DNA of 64,000 nucleotides, from assembly GCA_027605045.1 (NCBI GenBank), contig JAQFWX010000041.1, positions 186,001 through 250,000 on the forward strand. Reading direction: 5' to 3'. Source of the DNA: Phallus indusiatus. Taxonomy: Eukaryota; Basidiomycota; Agaricomycetes; Phallales; Phallaceae. Shown in pieces: positions 21,332 through 32,701 of this stretch; within the stretch, counting starts at the first letter, position 1; each line of letters starts with the position of its first letter. The notes under the pieces are model-generated. The model searched no databases. It was given only the letters and a program-made list of their open reading frames with translations, and was not told the origin of the DNA. A program made the translations under genes and the position numbers.

Positions 21332-24300
21332 TCATTTACGCGTCGTGCGGAGACGCGGCAATTTCCCTAATTGGGTAACCCCGCGTAATTGGAGATACTC
21401 ATCCAATGCCTGCAAGTCTTTGCAGTGTTCATACGGCTCCCAAGTCGTATCGCCTAGCGTCCATTGCACTAGGAACTCAATGTCCGTGTCTTTAGGTCCA
21501 GTCCAGCGATGGGCTAGTAGTTCATCTACATGCCATTCGGCATTGTCCGGTTGTCCAAAGTCGTACGCCGTTAATGACTCACGACGTGGAAATCTATCGT
21601 CATCATTGGCGATATGTGGTTTCACTAAGTCCACGTGGAATACTGGATTTATCCTACGCTTCTTCAACTCGTCAGGCAAGTCGAGTTTGACGTTAATATT
21701 GTCTTTGACTGACAATACTTTGTAAGGACCGACGTAACGCGGTACCAACTTACTGGATCTACCCTTTGGTAGAGATATGTTCTTCGTAGAAAGGTACACG
21801 AGGTCGCCCTCTTTGTAAACAGGCGCATCTCGTCTGTAAGTGTTCGCGTGCATGGTTTGTTTCACGCGACTCGCGATTATGGCATCGTGTGCGGCCATAA
21901 GATTCCATTTCGCTTGTAATGCGAATTGCTTCACACCATTGAACTTGGTGTCTGTGTTGAGCTGTCGCCCTAGTGCAGGGGTGTATCCGTAGTTAAGTTC
22001 GAATGGCGTGAACTTAGTCGTTTCACTCGTGCTACTGTTTAGTGCGAATTCCGCCATCGGGATACGTTCAGCCCAATCCTTTTGGTCATTATCTATTATA
22101 GAACGTAATACTTGTCCTATGGAGCGGTTCGCCCGCTCTGTTGCTCCATCCGTCTGTGGATGGAATGAAGTGGACATGAGGAGTTTTGTCCCTATTAGTC
22201 GCTGTAGTTCTTTCCAGAATTTCGCGGTGAATCTGGTATCTCTATCACTGACGATAGAAGCTGGCACGCCATGATGCCTAACTACACCTTCGAAGTACAG
22301 GTGTGCTGCGCCTTTCGCAGTTAGCTTCGTGGTGGTGGGCATGAGTCTCACCATTGACGTCAATCTGTCAATTATGACTAGTAAGAAGTCATGTCCTTTC
22401 GATACTGGTAATGGGCCTATAAAGTCCATTCCGACTGATTCCCATGGTTTATTGGGAATGGGTAGCGTCTTCAGTAGACCGCTAGGATGTCTATTGTCAC
22501 CCTTATTCGTTTGACATTTACCGCACGATTTGCAGTATTCATCGATGTCCTCTGCCATCGTTCTCCACCAATACACTTGTCTAATGTATTGCGACGTTTT
22601 ATAGCATCCGAAGTGTCCCACAATTTCGTGTGCTTCACTAATGATGATCTCTACCAGCTTCCTCCCCTGGTAAAATAAGTGATGGGGTATGCAGACCACG
22701 TCACGGGAGAACTGATTCTTCGTGTACAGTAGCTGGTTTTTCATCCCAAACCCTTTGTATGCATCAGGGTTTTCTAACACTTTCTTCAGTGTTGTGTCGT
22801 CCTTATAGCCGCTCTTTATCAGATCAGCTAATCCTTCAAAGCCTTCAATCTTGGCTTTAAGCGTTTTACCGCTATGCTGCGCTGTGACTGCCAGTACGTC
22901 TTCGTCGTCTGTATCCACTTCTTCAATGGACGCTGGTCGTTGTTCAATAGATGCTTGTTCAGCCGTCTGTTGTTGGACTCTAGCTTTCGCCCGAGTGTTA
23001 GTGCGTCTCGCCGCACTGATTCTGAGTTCGCTTTTCCTTTCAGGAGGTAGCTGATCCCCTGTTGGATCTAGTTTCACGTCAATGTTGACGTAGTTCTCAG
23101 GTGGGTGTATCTCGTTAGGTAGGTCATCCTCGAAATATCTCGAGAGTCCGTCTGCGACCGTGTTGGTCTCACCTTTAATGTGAATCGTTTCGTAGTCGAA
23201 ATGAGAGAGATACTCGTACCATCTCGCCTGTCTAGGCGACATACGGGGCTGTGTCTTGAAGTGTTTCAAGGCCTCGTTGTCCGTTACTAGGGTGAATTTA
23301 CGACCTAGTAGTTTGTCTTCCCACTTATTCAGTGCTTCAAGTACTGCAATGAGCTCGTGCTCATGAGTCCGGTAGTTGTACTGTGCCGGAGTGAATTTCT
23401 TAGACATAAACCCTGCGGGTCTGCAGGTTTGCCAACTTGCGCCTTGACCATAGTACGCGCCGACGCCACACTTGGATCCATCGGTTACAAGCCAAATTGG
23501 CTCGTCGCTATCAGGATTGATAGGTTTAAGAACTGGGGCGTTCTTCGTCAACGCTTTGATTGCGTTGAAACAGCGTTCTAGTGCCGGTGTCCACTCGAAT
23601 TGCCTGTTGTTGTGGGTACATCCCGACAATGGGGAAGTGTAAGTAGCGACTCCCGGAAGGTAGGCGGCAACGTATTGCACCAGCCCTAAGAACTTCTGAA
23701 CGTCGTTGAACGTACGTGGGGTTCTCCAGTCGCGAATTTTATCCATCTTATCCATATCTGGGTGGATACCATCGTCGTCGATGATGTGTCCTAGGCACTC
23801 CAATCGTTTGGAGTATAAGTCAACTTTCTTCTGACTTAGGTAAAGTTGTTCCTTCCTCAATCTCGAGAAGGCAATCTCCAGATGTTCCTGGTGTTGTTGG
23901 ATCGTCATTGAGTAGACGAACACGTCGTCGATGTACGAGTGTATGTTTCTTCCGATGTGGTCCCGGAATATATGGGTCATCAATCTCTGGAATGTCGAAG
24001 GCGCGTTGCAATCACCTTGTTGCATAACATGGCTTTTAAATGTGCCATATATCGTCGAGAACGTGGTCTTATCCACGTCTTCCGGAGCAATTCTGACTTG
24101 CTCGTAAGCTTCCGTTAGGTCAATTTTCGACCTATACTTGTGTCTCGCCACGTCTTGGCGAATAGTCTCCTGGTCTGGAAACGGGGTCACGTCTTTCAAC
24201 GTATTATCATTCTGCTGACGCAGGTCAAATACCGTGCGTAGTCCTGATAATGCCTTCTTGAACAGGCATAGCATAGGGATGGCTTGCTGTGCGACAGTCG

Positions 24301-27300
24301 GTTCCCACCAACCTGCTTGCGTGTAGCGCTCTATTTTTTCAGCCAGCAGTGGCTTGAGGGCGTCTGGGCACTTCGGTAGTCTGTACCGGATAACCTTGTT
24401 CGGTTCTATTAATGGGATATGGTGATTTACATCCCTAAATGGAGGGAGTCTATTCGGCACTGGCCCGAATAAGTCGCTGTACTCCTCCTTCCAGTACTCG
24501 CGTAGCGCGGGTAGGTTCTCATCCTTAAGTTCCGGTACTCGGATCTTCCGTCTCACTGCTACTGCGTTAGGCGTAGTAGTTATGGGGCGTGCTGATGCTA
24601 TGGCTAAACTTCCACTTAACTCGGTGGGCTCGTCCGTGGTGTCAGGTATTTCAGTGAACCGTTCCACTGGAGTGATTACTCCTCCATCCCGGGTGATTAT
24701 TCCGTTGCCAAAGTCCAGGCAGATGTCATACCTTTTCAGGAATGGTACGCCAATTATGACGTCGTAGTAGTCAATGTTGACTATATCAAAGTATTCTAAT
24801 ACACTAATATCCCCAAATTCTATTCGGGTATACGTTCCGTACTGTATTACGGACTTACTTCCTTTCACTGCGAGCTGCAGTGATACTGGCTTATCCAGTT
24901 TGAATGTCTTCGCTCCAGTCGTGAGCGAGAATGATGGTGACATTATCATGCCTTGACATCCACTGTCAATCAAACAATGCGCTAATTGGCCGTTTACGAG
25001 CCAGTAACCCTCTAGAGGTTTTATTGATTCTTTATCACGCTTTGGAGCCCTTGACTTAGGTCTCATCGTGTGGTCATACAGGGGTTCTTCCTGTGACTTA
25101 ATCGTCCCAATGGTGGACGAGCCTTGTTTGATAACAAGTAGTCTTCTTTCATCATAACCGTGATCCTCGGTTATCACCATCATGTATGCGCCTACTGCGT
25201 CTTCATTCTCGTCCCACTCATAGTGGTCCCCTCCCCCGTAGTCCGCTGCTTCCGCGGTGTCTTGACCTTGTTCAGCGTCATCATACTGTGGGGATTCCTC
25301 CACTTCTAGTATGTTAACTCCCGTTTCTTCCTCTATGATTGTGTCGAGCAGCTCGTCCGCATCGTCTTCATCTTCCTCCTCAACGTGCATTACGTTAGCA
25401 CGTACCTGTCCCTTTCTAGGGCATTGTGGTCTTAGGTGGCCAGTCTGTCCACATTCATAGCACTTCAGTACAGTGCTACTGCTTCGGGCTTGCGTTCCTG
25501 AGCTGACTGGTCGAGTTGTCGTGGTAGTCGACGCTCTCGCCGGCTTAGTCGTACTGCTCGTCGCTGGTCTTACAGCTAGCGCGTTGCTAGTTGTGGTCGT
25601 ACGGGGAATAGTCCTCGTGGGTATACCGCTTGGTTTGATTTTAGCGCGGTAGTTGTTCTCTTGAGCTTGTCTGGCCAAGCTTGAATGGGTACCCGTTGAT
25701 TTTACGGGTGTCTGACGTTGAGCTAGTATTGACTTATTATAGTCCCATGCTTGCTCTATGTCATTCGCGGCTATGTACAGCCGTCGAATTGATGAGTTTT
25801 CGGCCAGGAATCCCCTCTTGGTGACTTCACTGCGAATTCTCTCATCAAGTCCTTCTAAGAACTTTCGTTTGAAGGTGTATCTGTCCGGTGGATGGACTAG
25901 ACGTGCTGCGAATTTCAACAGTTCACTCATGTACCGGTGTACACTCCTTGCACCTTGCTTCGCGTGATCGAAGTTATGTGCGGACTGGTTCTTGCTTGTA
26001 GGTGACAAGAACATATTGTGCATCCTTCGGAACAGTCTTACCAAGTCCCAACCCTTGGTTGAACGACCTCCTCGTTCTACGTGCTCCACGAACCATTCGT
26101 GTGCCTCTCCATCTAGTCGCATACCGACTACGGCTATATGTGCTTCGACGTACGCTGCGCCGAGTAGGTTATTCAGCCTCAACCATCTGAGGATAGAGGT
26201 CACGAACTTCTCAAAGTCTTCAGGCTTTGATGATCCGCTATACATAACGGATAATGGCATCTTTGCACCCGCTTTCGCAAGTGGGGACGCTGATACTACT
26301 ACATCCTTGCACTCCTCTAGTGCTTCTTGCACCATGACAATTATCCCCTCGTCTTCCCGAACTCTTCTAAACCTCTTCGTAGGTTTATGTCTATCTTCTC
26401 GGTCGTCAAATGGGGTTTCCCTCATTTCACGTTCGAAGTATCCGCGATCGTACGCTTCTTCTTCATCGTCTGACGAGTCCTCGTCATCATAGTATTTGGG
26501 CATGAAAGGCCCAGCGTTACTCTCCGGTATATCTCGGAGGTCTTCTCTCATCTGCTCGTACTGATCCCTGGCAGATGTTGCTCTTCTTCTGGGTACAACC
26601 GGTGCTCTGGTTGTCGGGGACGTTGCAGGGGCGTGTGCTTGACCAGCGTTTGCTGGTGGACCAGAATGTACTGTTGACGGTCCTGGTTGTGCTGCAGTCT
26701 GAGCGGGCGCCGAGCGATTAGGGAGGTCTTGCTCAAATATGATGCCAGGTCGTTGGCCAGCTTCCATTTCTCGGTTGCTTTTTGCCAGTTCAGTGCGTGC
26801 TGCTCGCACTTCCTGCAGGTCTTCCTGCATGTCGACATACGGTTCTTGCCTACTAACCTTCCCTTGTAACGCAACTGTGCGTTTGTCTAATGCCTCGGAA
26901 CGTTTTTCCCGTGCCAGTTGCGCTGCCTCAGCGGCCATCCTTTCCAGGTCTTTCGCTGACTCTTCCAGCTCTGCAGCTGAAGGATTATCCTTATCACGCG
27001 GTCCTTGACCCGCGTTGACTCGTCTGGTAGATTGATCTTCCAGGTAGTCACGAGTTGCCACGAACTCTGGTGGTGTACGTCGACTGTTTCGACGTGATCT
27101 ATCCAGCTCAGCTCGTCCTCTCTCTATCTCTGCGGCTGCGTCATCTGCTGCTCGCGTGGGTCTGATGGGCGTGCTGGTTGCTGCTGGTTGTGCAGAAGGT
27201 AGGTCCTGTAACACTGAGTGTAGTGTTTCCGCGTGTACCGCGTACTGTTGTGTGGGTTGACGTGTTATACCGGGGGTCGGTGCTGCCGATGGAGCTCTGG

Positions 27301-28412
27301 GTGTCGCTGGCAATGCTGGCGTGTTTGCCATTGTCTTGACCGTTGCCTGTGCGTTGTCCATTACTGGAGCCAATATCGTCGTGCTGGTTCTATTGTCGTC
27401 TCGTGCACGACCTTTCCCTTTCACCGTTGTCCACGGTTCTTCTTCATCGGGTATTACGGCTGCATCTAGTCGTACTAACATATCACCGACGTCTTGTCCC
27501 GGTGTATCACCTCTTACGAGGTCATGGATCATCCTTTTTGCATCCTCAATCATCTTACGTGGTAGGACTACCTCGTCTTTTCCGAGGTTGGACTTATGAG
27601 ATCTGGTCGATTTCACTGATTCACCTGATTCGCTCCGCGCTGGTGAAGCTTGTCTTGATCCTTGTCTCGATCCTTGTCTAGACCGATTCGCGTGGTCCGC
27701 GACTAGTGTTTCAAACAATGCTGCGTCTATCACAACAGTATCACCTGCTCGTGCAGATTAAGGAGTAACACGGGTTTTACCCGCGGGTTCGGGTACCCGA
27801 CCCGCAGGTATTTTTCATGGACCCGGCTGACCCGTGACCCGACCCGGGTTGTGACATGTCACAACCCGCGGGTTGTCACAATACCCACGGGTTGCACAGG
27901 TCAACCCATGTGACAGGTAACACATGGGTACTTGTGTGTTACCTGCAGGTCACATCACGTGTGACTAGATGATGTAGACAATATTTTTAAGCGAGATGGG
28001 CGCCTAATTTAAGCGCCCGACATATATCGTAGAGAATAAAAAAATATTTATGACATATTTTTTTATTTCCATTTTAAGCTAAATTTGAGCTCTCTAGAGC
28101 GAAAATAAAAAAAAAATCACGACGAAAACCACTCGAAATTCACCCAGCTGTCACTATGTCTTATAGGGCGGGTTAGCACGGGTACCCGTGGTTTTTCAAA
28201 CTCCTGACCCGTACCCGACCCGGGTTACATAAGCGCCGGGTATGTGACCCGCGGGTCACAAAACCCGTGGGTACAGATACAGGTACCTGCGGGTAAAACC
28301 TGCGAAACCTGCAACCCGTGTTACTCCTTAGTGCAGATGTGGATGGACCGCCTTCGGTAGGTGGTGGTTCGCCTACGTTCTTTTTTGACTTCTTGTTGTT
28401 TTTAGGAGGCAT
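21332..28412 (-). pseudogene. gag-pol: Gag-pol polyprotein of element B, N-terminus broken by a MITE
   Basis: Single long frame. The ancestral ATG is at 28412 (MPPKNNKKSKKN). After ~25 codons it meets the MITE (27759-28330), which brings an in-frame TAA at its edge. Removing the MITE and one GTGCAGAT copy restores one frame. From 27758 downward about 2,140 codons remain open. Residues are counted from 27733: gag capsid-type domain ~500-690, CCHC knuckle CYECGQTGHLRPQC at ~757, protease CLIDSG at ~921, RT with YIDDV at ~1266, RNase H VTDGSK at ~1415, integrase HHCC finger ~1700-1743 (CKSCGKC), integrase core from ~1768, and a chromodomain ~2065-2110 (QWTLGDTTWEPYEHCKDL). Gag and pol are fused without a frameshift. 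Any product would now need a non-AUG or internal start. Confidence 0.92.
27759..28330. mobile_element. hAT-type MITE, 572 bp
   Basis: Perfect 18-bp terminal inverted repeats (TAAGGAGTAACACGGGTT at the left; its reverse complement at the right) flanked by a perfect 8-bp duplication GTGCAGAT at 27751-27758 and 28331-28338. An 8-bp duplication is the hAT hallmark. Subterminal regions are packed with ACCCGCGGGT/GGGTACCC palindromes around an AT-rich core. No coding capacity, so it depends on a transposase elsewhere. Confidence 0.9.
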
Positions 28413-28489
28413 ATCCTCTCTCACTATAGACTAGCAAATACGATTGGCGTATTTTGGAAATTGTAACGCCGTTTAGGTGTTAAAAAAGA

Positions 28490-28753
28490 TGTAACGTTTC
28501 GTTACAGTTTACGATTAGCCCGGTTCTTACGGACTCACAACTAACAGTATAAAGCTGTATATTTGCAAGTGCAGGTAAGAAAGGCTGCCGGCGCCTTTAC
28601 CGTTACGCGGTATTTACTGGTGTGACGGCGCCTATGTACATTACATAATACTAGGTACTTGTGCAGACGACGATCGTCTGCATGCAATTGTATATATATG
28701 CTAATATGTACTATGGGTAATAGTAGTCCGCTGCTCATAGCGGAACCGTTACA
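28490..28753 (-). repeat. 5' LTR of element B
   Basis: 264 bp, same as 19076-19339 by eye. Its outer edge abuts AAAAT. Confidence 0.95.
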
Positions 28754-30552
28754 AAAATAGATAAGGATAAATAAACGTAACCTTTTTCCTACTAATTACC
28801 CTTGGCTGAAGTGTTTTGCCGAATGATGTCATGTATGATCGAAGTGGCAAAAGGATTGGAAAAGAAAATAGAAGTGGAAGACGAGAAATGTAGAAGTCCT
28901 TGGATTATTTGGTTTTGTTTGTTTTTATGGAGTTTTGTTGCCGTAGCCTTATGTCTTGATGTTTTTGGTGAGGGAGATGAAGTGGTTACATAACACATGC
29001 GTGGACTTCAATTTGATTCTCGAGCAATGGTGAATATTGAAATCTGGAAAGCAGAAAGCATTCAATCCCGAGATAAATTGGCTACTCATTTTTATCGTTC
29101 TTTAAGAGGCGTTCGAGTTAAATGTAATTTTATTCTCTTTTCTACGTTTTGACGAGCTGAATGTTTATTTAGCATCTGTTCGAGAACGAAATGTCCTTAA
29201 TAAGGACCTCGAAATGCTGAAACTTCACGAGAAAGCTCAGAAGCTTCGAACAAGCATATTGACAGATGCTGCAGCCGTGAAAGAGGCTTTAGAAGCTTGT
29301 GAGTCTACTGAAGCACCTAAACGACCTCGGAAACGGCGTCGAAAACAGAGCGAAAAGGAGGAAAAGGAGGAAAAGGAGGAAAAGGAGGAAAAGGACGAGG
29401 AAACCAAGGCTTTAGAAACCCTCCAACAAGCTCAAGAACAGCTTCGCAAACGTGACGAGCAGTTGACGGGAACACTGTCGCAGCTGGATTCGCTGATTCC
29501 CCAATGCTCGGGATCGCATTCATTAGCGAAAATACCAAAGCCCGAAGAAATATATGATCGAAAGCTCTTAGTTGTTAAACCTAAGGAGAAAACTAAGCCT
29601 AAGGAAAAGGCTAAACCTAAGGAAAAAGCGAAACCTAAGGAAAAAGCTGAACCTAAGGTATTTATAGGAGCTTTGTTTCTGTTTCTCTAACCGTGGATGA
29701 ATGGTGTTAACATGTGCACAGGTTCCGAAACCCGAAGATACGCGAAACGTTTCTAATTTATCCATCGTTTCGCAGACTGGTTTGAATGCAACATCTGATC
29801 CTCAATTTGTACACGATTCGCTTCAACGCACTTTATACACTGGACCGCAACAACCGCAGTACCCACAGCTGTATGCACCTCAACACGCTCAGTACCACCA
29901 GTCCCAGCATCACGGCATTCCGCCACATCACAGATACGCCAACTCCAATCATATTCAGTTTCCAAATGGATATCCTGCTAACGTTTTACCTCACCAAAAT
30001 AACCTTCAGTCTCGAAATGAGTATCCGACCCGTGCTCTACCTCAGAGTCAAAACAGACTCTACCACAATTCTCAAGTTCAAAACGAATATTACATCAACG
30101 GTTCTCTATCTCAAAACCCTATTTACACTAATCCTCAGCCTCAAAACGTGCTACACGTCGATCCAGAGCCTCGAAATACATTTTCCTATAGCTCTTTTTA
30201 TCGAGTTCAAGGTATGCCGTCTCAGCATCACGCCCCAACTCCCATCCATCTTCCCGCAAATTCGACTCGCACAGGGCACATAGCCACCTATGCAGACCCA
30301 CAAAACGTAACGGGTAATCGAAGTGATTACCCGGAATATTCCCAACGTTAACTAGCCAATAGTCAGTACTAGTCAGTAGTTACCAATAACTAGTAATCTG
30401 TAATTGACCACTTACCGCTTTTGAAATTATATGCGTTGCAAACGGAAAATTGTGAGTCTGTGGCCATTACAGAAATGCTACTTTTCAATACAGCAAAAAC
30501 TAAATCACAAAGTAAAGAAATACAAATTGCAAGTACAAGTTAAATGGCTATT

Positions 30553-31172
30553 TGTCACGACCCTCGTGCCACCCAATCCTAATCCGGACCTCTCCGAGGT
30601 CCAGCGCCCAATCCCCGTCCGTATTTAGTATATCCGCCATGTCCGAGCGTCAGTACTTGCCCAACAGTGCGTAGTCCGTTATTCTGTCCACGTCCGGTAA
30701 GTCCGAGGTCCGGACTTCGTCCGGACTAGGACATTTCCTTATGGGGACATTCTGTCCGGAGCATTAGAAAGCAAGTGCCAGATATGTTTCTGGTGCTGTG
30801 CAACTAGTCTCCTTTTAGTTATATCTCCTTTAGTTCTAGTAGTCTAGCTTTTTGTATTTAAAGCCCCCAGACTTCGTCTGGGGCTCCCCAGTCTGAATAT
30901 CAAGTCGTATTTAAGTTCATTTCAAGTCTATCCTCAGCCAGTCTCTTTATAATCAATTCTATTCTTATCTATCTCGCTTAAAGTCCGCTCCCAGTACTTG
31001 TCCGGACCTGCCCGGACTACGTCCGGGCTGTCTCGGACTTCTAGTCCGAAATTAAGGGATATTCAGGGTCGATTGAGTCGGCGCAGCACATAAGCTGAAG
31101 CCAAGTCCCTTCTGTTCCGTAGTCCGGACCCCCCGGACTTCCGCCCAGACGCCCGGAACACGGCGCGTGACA
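30553..31172 (+). repeat. 5' LTR of the gag-only element
   Basis: 620 bp, same as 33913-34532 by eye. Confidence 0.95.
30855..30862 (+). promoter_or_regulatory. TATA-like box of the gag-only element
   Basis: TATTTAAA, 28-35 nt upstream of the transcript start (30890) predicted from the primer-site complementarity. Confidence 0.65.
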
Positions 31173-31174
31173 GT

Positions 31175-31185
31175 ATATTCAGACT
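31175..31185 (+). other. Self-complementary primer-binding site of the gag-only element
   Basis: ATATTCAGACT, 2 nt (GT) inside the 5' LTR. It is exactly complementary over 11 nt to AGTCTGAATAT at 30890-30900 in the LTR. Same offset and length as in element A, though the sequences are unrelated. Confidence 0.8.
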
Positions 31186-31213
31186 AGCCCACTCGTCGGC
31201 CCTTTTCTTTATC

Positions 31214-32701
31214 ATGTCCGATCCCAACACTCCTCGTCCGACCCAATCCTCTCATTCTGTCCATTCCCCGCCCCGTACTCCTGTCCGTACTCCGTCCGCA
31301 CTTCCGTCCGTGGGTCCATCCCAACCTCTGCTGCGACCACCCTCTCGTACTCCGTCCACAGTGTTGCAGACACCCTTCCGGACACCTCATCGTCCACCCA
31401 TCCGTCCATCCGTCCATCCCTCTGCCCATCCGTTCGTCCCCTCTCTGTCCACCTTCTCGCCCGAGGTCCGTACTTCGTCGTCCACAGTACCTGGTCCATC
31501 TCGCTCGTCTGGACCACCGGACATTCCTGGACTTCCTTCGGACGACACTCCGCACCTCCGTTTCTCCTCCCCTGCTGTTGTCCACATCTCCAGTCCAAGT
31601 CGTCCAGTCTCTGCCATGGACGAATTGCAGTCCGCTCTGGACCGCATGCGGGACTTCATGGACCAGCAACTCCGACTCACCCCAGCCCCCACTCCTCAAC
31701 TTCTCCCAGCCTCTCCGTCCGTCTTGCCCGCTCCCCATCAAGTCCGACCAAGTCCGGCCGTCCCGTCCATCGCTCCGTCCAACCTCTCATCCAGCATCAA
31801 AGTCCGACCCCCGGACTTGTTCGATGGGACGTCCCTGGACAAACTCCGCACCTTCCTCACCCAGTGCCAGTTGGTCTTTCGCGCCAAACCCCAGGTGTAT
31901 GCCACTGACACAGACAAGGTCACCTTCGCCCTGACGCATCTGTCCGACTCTCCCCTCATGCTCGTCACCCCTTACATTGAGTCTGGTAGGGACTTTCCCT
32001 GGCTCAACAACTGGGACCTCTTTGCCCAGTTCCTGCGGACCAGCTTCGGGTCCACACGCCCTGTCCAGGACGCAGAGTACGCTCTCCGGACCCTGTGTTT
32101 CCCGGACTCTGGACGAGCTTCGGACTTTTTCATCCAGTTCACCAGGCATGCTGTTCAGGTCCCCTGGAACGATCGTGCCTTGTTCTCCCTTGCCCTGAGT
32201 CAACTTCCGGACCGTCTCCGGGACCGGATTGACGACTCCCGACATTTCCCTGACACCCTTTCCCAACTCCGAGACATGGTCCTCCAGTTTGATGCCATCC
32301 ACTGGGAACGCGTCGAACGTAGGCGCGGACTTGAAGTCCGAGGTTGTCCGACCTCGCAGTCTGAGTCCGATCCCGAGTCCGTACCCAAATCCCCGTCCGA
32401 ACTTTGTTGTCCGTCCACATCATCCCGACCTGTCTCACCCTCGTCCAACTCCTCCTGCTCCGTCCGTTCTCCATCCCCCGTCCAGTCCGACTCTGCGTAC
32501 TTCGACTCCGTCCAGTCCGATCCTGCTCCGTCCGACTCCGATCCATCCGACTCCGCCCCTGTTTCCGAAGATGAGGACTCCTCTCGTCCACACTCCCCTG
32601 CACCCTTGTCTTCGTCCGACCCTGAGGACACTAACTCCAACTCTGAACCTCCCACTTCTGAGGGTGATGCCTCAGTGGACAGTGAGAGTGATGAGTACTG
32701 A
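31214..32701 (+). CDS. gag: Gag-like protein of the non-autonomous element
   Basis: 495 codons (MSDPNTPRPTQSS...). A Pro/Ser/Thr-rich N-terminus (~1-190) precedes a gag capsid-type domain at ~195-375 (PPDLFDGTSLDKLRTFLTQC, then the F-Q-F-L-R-T-S-F-G block), and a Ser/Asp/Glu-rich acidic tail ends SEGDASVDSESDEY. No CCHC zinc knuckle was found, unlike the gags of elements A and B. It presumably forms or joins particles and packages its own RNA while relying on a foreign pol. Codon use is unusual: GTCC-rich triplets dominate even inside the capsid domain. Confidence 0.85.
   Translation: MSDPNTPRPTQSSHSVHSPPRTPVRTPSALPSVGPSQPLLRPPSRTPSTVLQTPFRTPHRPPIRPSVHPSAHPFVPSLSTFSPEVRTSSSTVPGPSRSSGPPDIPGLPSDDTPHLRFSSPAVVHISSPSRPVSAMDELQSALDRMRDFMDQQLRLTPAPTPQLLPASPSVLPAPHQVRPSPAVPSIAPSNLSSSIKVRPPDLFDGTSLDKLRTFLTQCQLVFRAKPQVYATDTDKVTFALTHLSDSPLMLVTPYIESGRDFPWLNNWDLFAQFLRTSFGSTRPVQDAEYALRTLCFPDSGRASDFFIQFTRHAVQVPWNDRALFSLALSQLPDRLRDRIDDSRHFPDTLSQLRDMVLQFDAIHWERVERRRGLEVRGCPTSQSESDPESVPKSPSELCCPSTSSRPVSPSSNSSCSVRSPSPVQSDSAYFDSVQSDPAPSDSDPSDSAPVSEDEDSSRPHSPAPLSSSDPEDTNSNSEPPTSEGDASVDSESDEY

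Larger units (their letters stand above)
19076..28753 (-). mobile_element. Ty3/gypsy LTR retrotransposon B with extra 3' ORF
   Basis: A 9,678-bp element (including a 572-bp MITE) on the minus strand. Its 264-bp LTRs look identical by eye (TGTAACG...CGTTACA), and the target duplication AAAAT is perfect at 19071-19075 and 28754-28758. Element order: 5' LTR, gag-pol, extra ORF, purine tract, 3' LTR. The purine tract (AGCGGGGGAGGA) abuts the 3' LTR at 19340. No tRNA-type TGG site and no self-complementary site is visible just inside the 5' LTR, where the sequence begins TCTTTTTTAACACC, so its primer is unexplained. Confidence 0.93.
18660..28995. mobile_element. Solo LTR (probably Ty1/copia-like), itself split by element B
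   Basis: Outer edges TGTTATG (18660) and CATAACA (28995) form a 7-bp inverted repeat with TG...CA ends. They are flanked by a perfect 5-bp duplication CATGC at 18655-18659 and 28996-29000. Removing element B and its target copy leaves about 653 bp (18660-19075 plus 28759-28995), non-coding, with a TATTTATAC box near 18980. That is LTR-sized, with no internal domain. The superfamily is inferred only from end bases and duplication size. Confidence 0.7.
15713..30351 (+). pseudogene. MULE-like DDE transposase-type gene, split by nested transposons
   Basis: Exons run from ATG 15713 to 18659 and resume at 29001-30351. Without the insert the frame reads LTMLAGI then MRGLQFDSRAM, with no codon lost. 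Introns (GT-AG, ~45-60 nt) lie near 16173-16222, 16850-16900, 17103-17158, 17584-17636, 17870-17924, 18100-18158, 18429-18480, 29124-29173 and 29657-29721. Order: N-terminal domain; Asp/Lys-rich repeats (16390-16690); a Cys-Cys-His-His cluster (CNC...RCPYILVVFRNPHTH) like the zinc finger ahead of MULE transposases; then TIDTAFKRL, TADGHEGQALG and NGNEQAHRN, fitting D, D and E of a DDE core. The C-terminus has KEE and PKEKAK repeats and a Gln/Asn/Pro-rich tail. The MULE assignment is inference from spacing and motifs. The ~10.3-kb insertion breaks the coding exon. No terminal inverted repeats were found around the gene. Confidence 0.72.

Noticed and set aside
27770..28330. GC-rich palindromic tract as an origin, telomere repeat or recombination hotspot
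   Set aside because: Perfect 18-bp inverted termini and an 8-bp target duplication explain it as a hAT MITE.
31184..32655. Long minus-strand frames antisense to the gag-only gag
   Set aside because: Arg/Gly/Ser-rich mirror of GTCC-biased codons, without motifs; the plus frame has the capsid-like domain and the right place after the leader.
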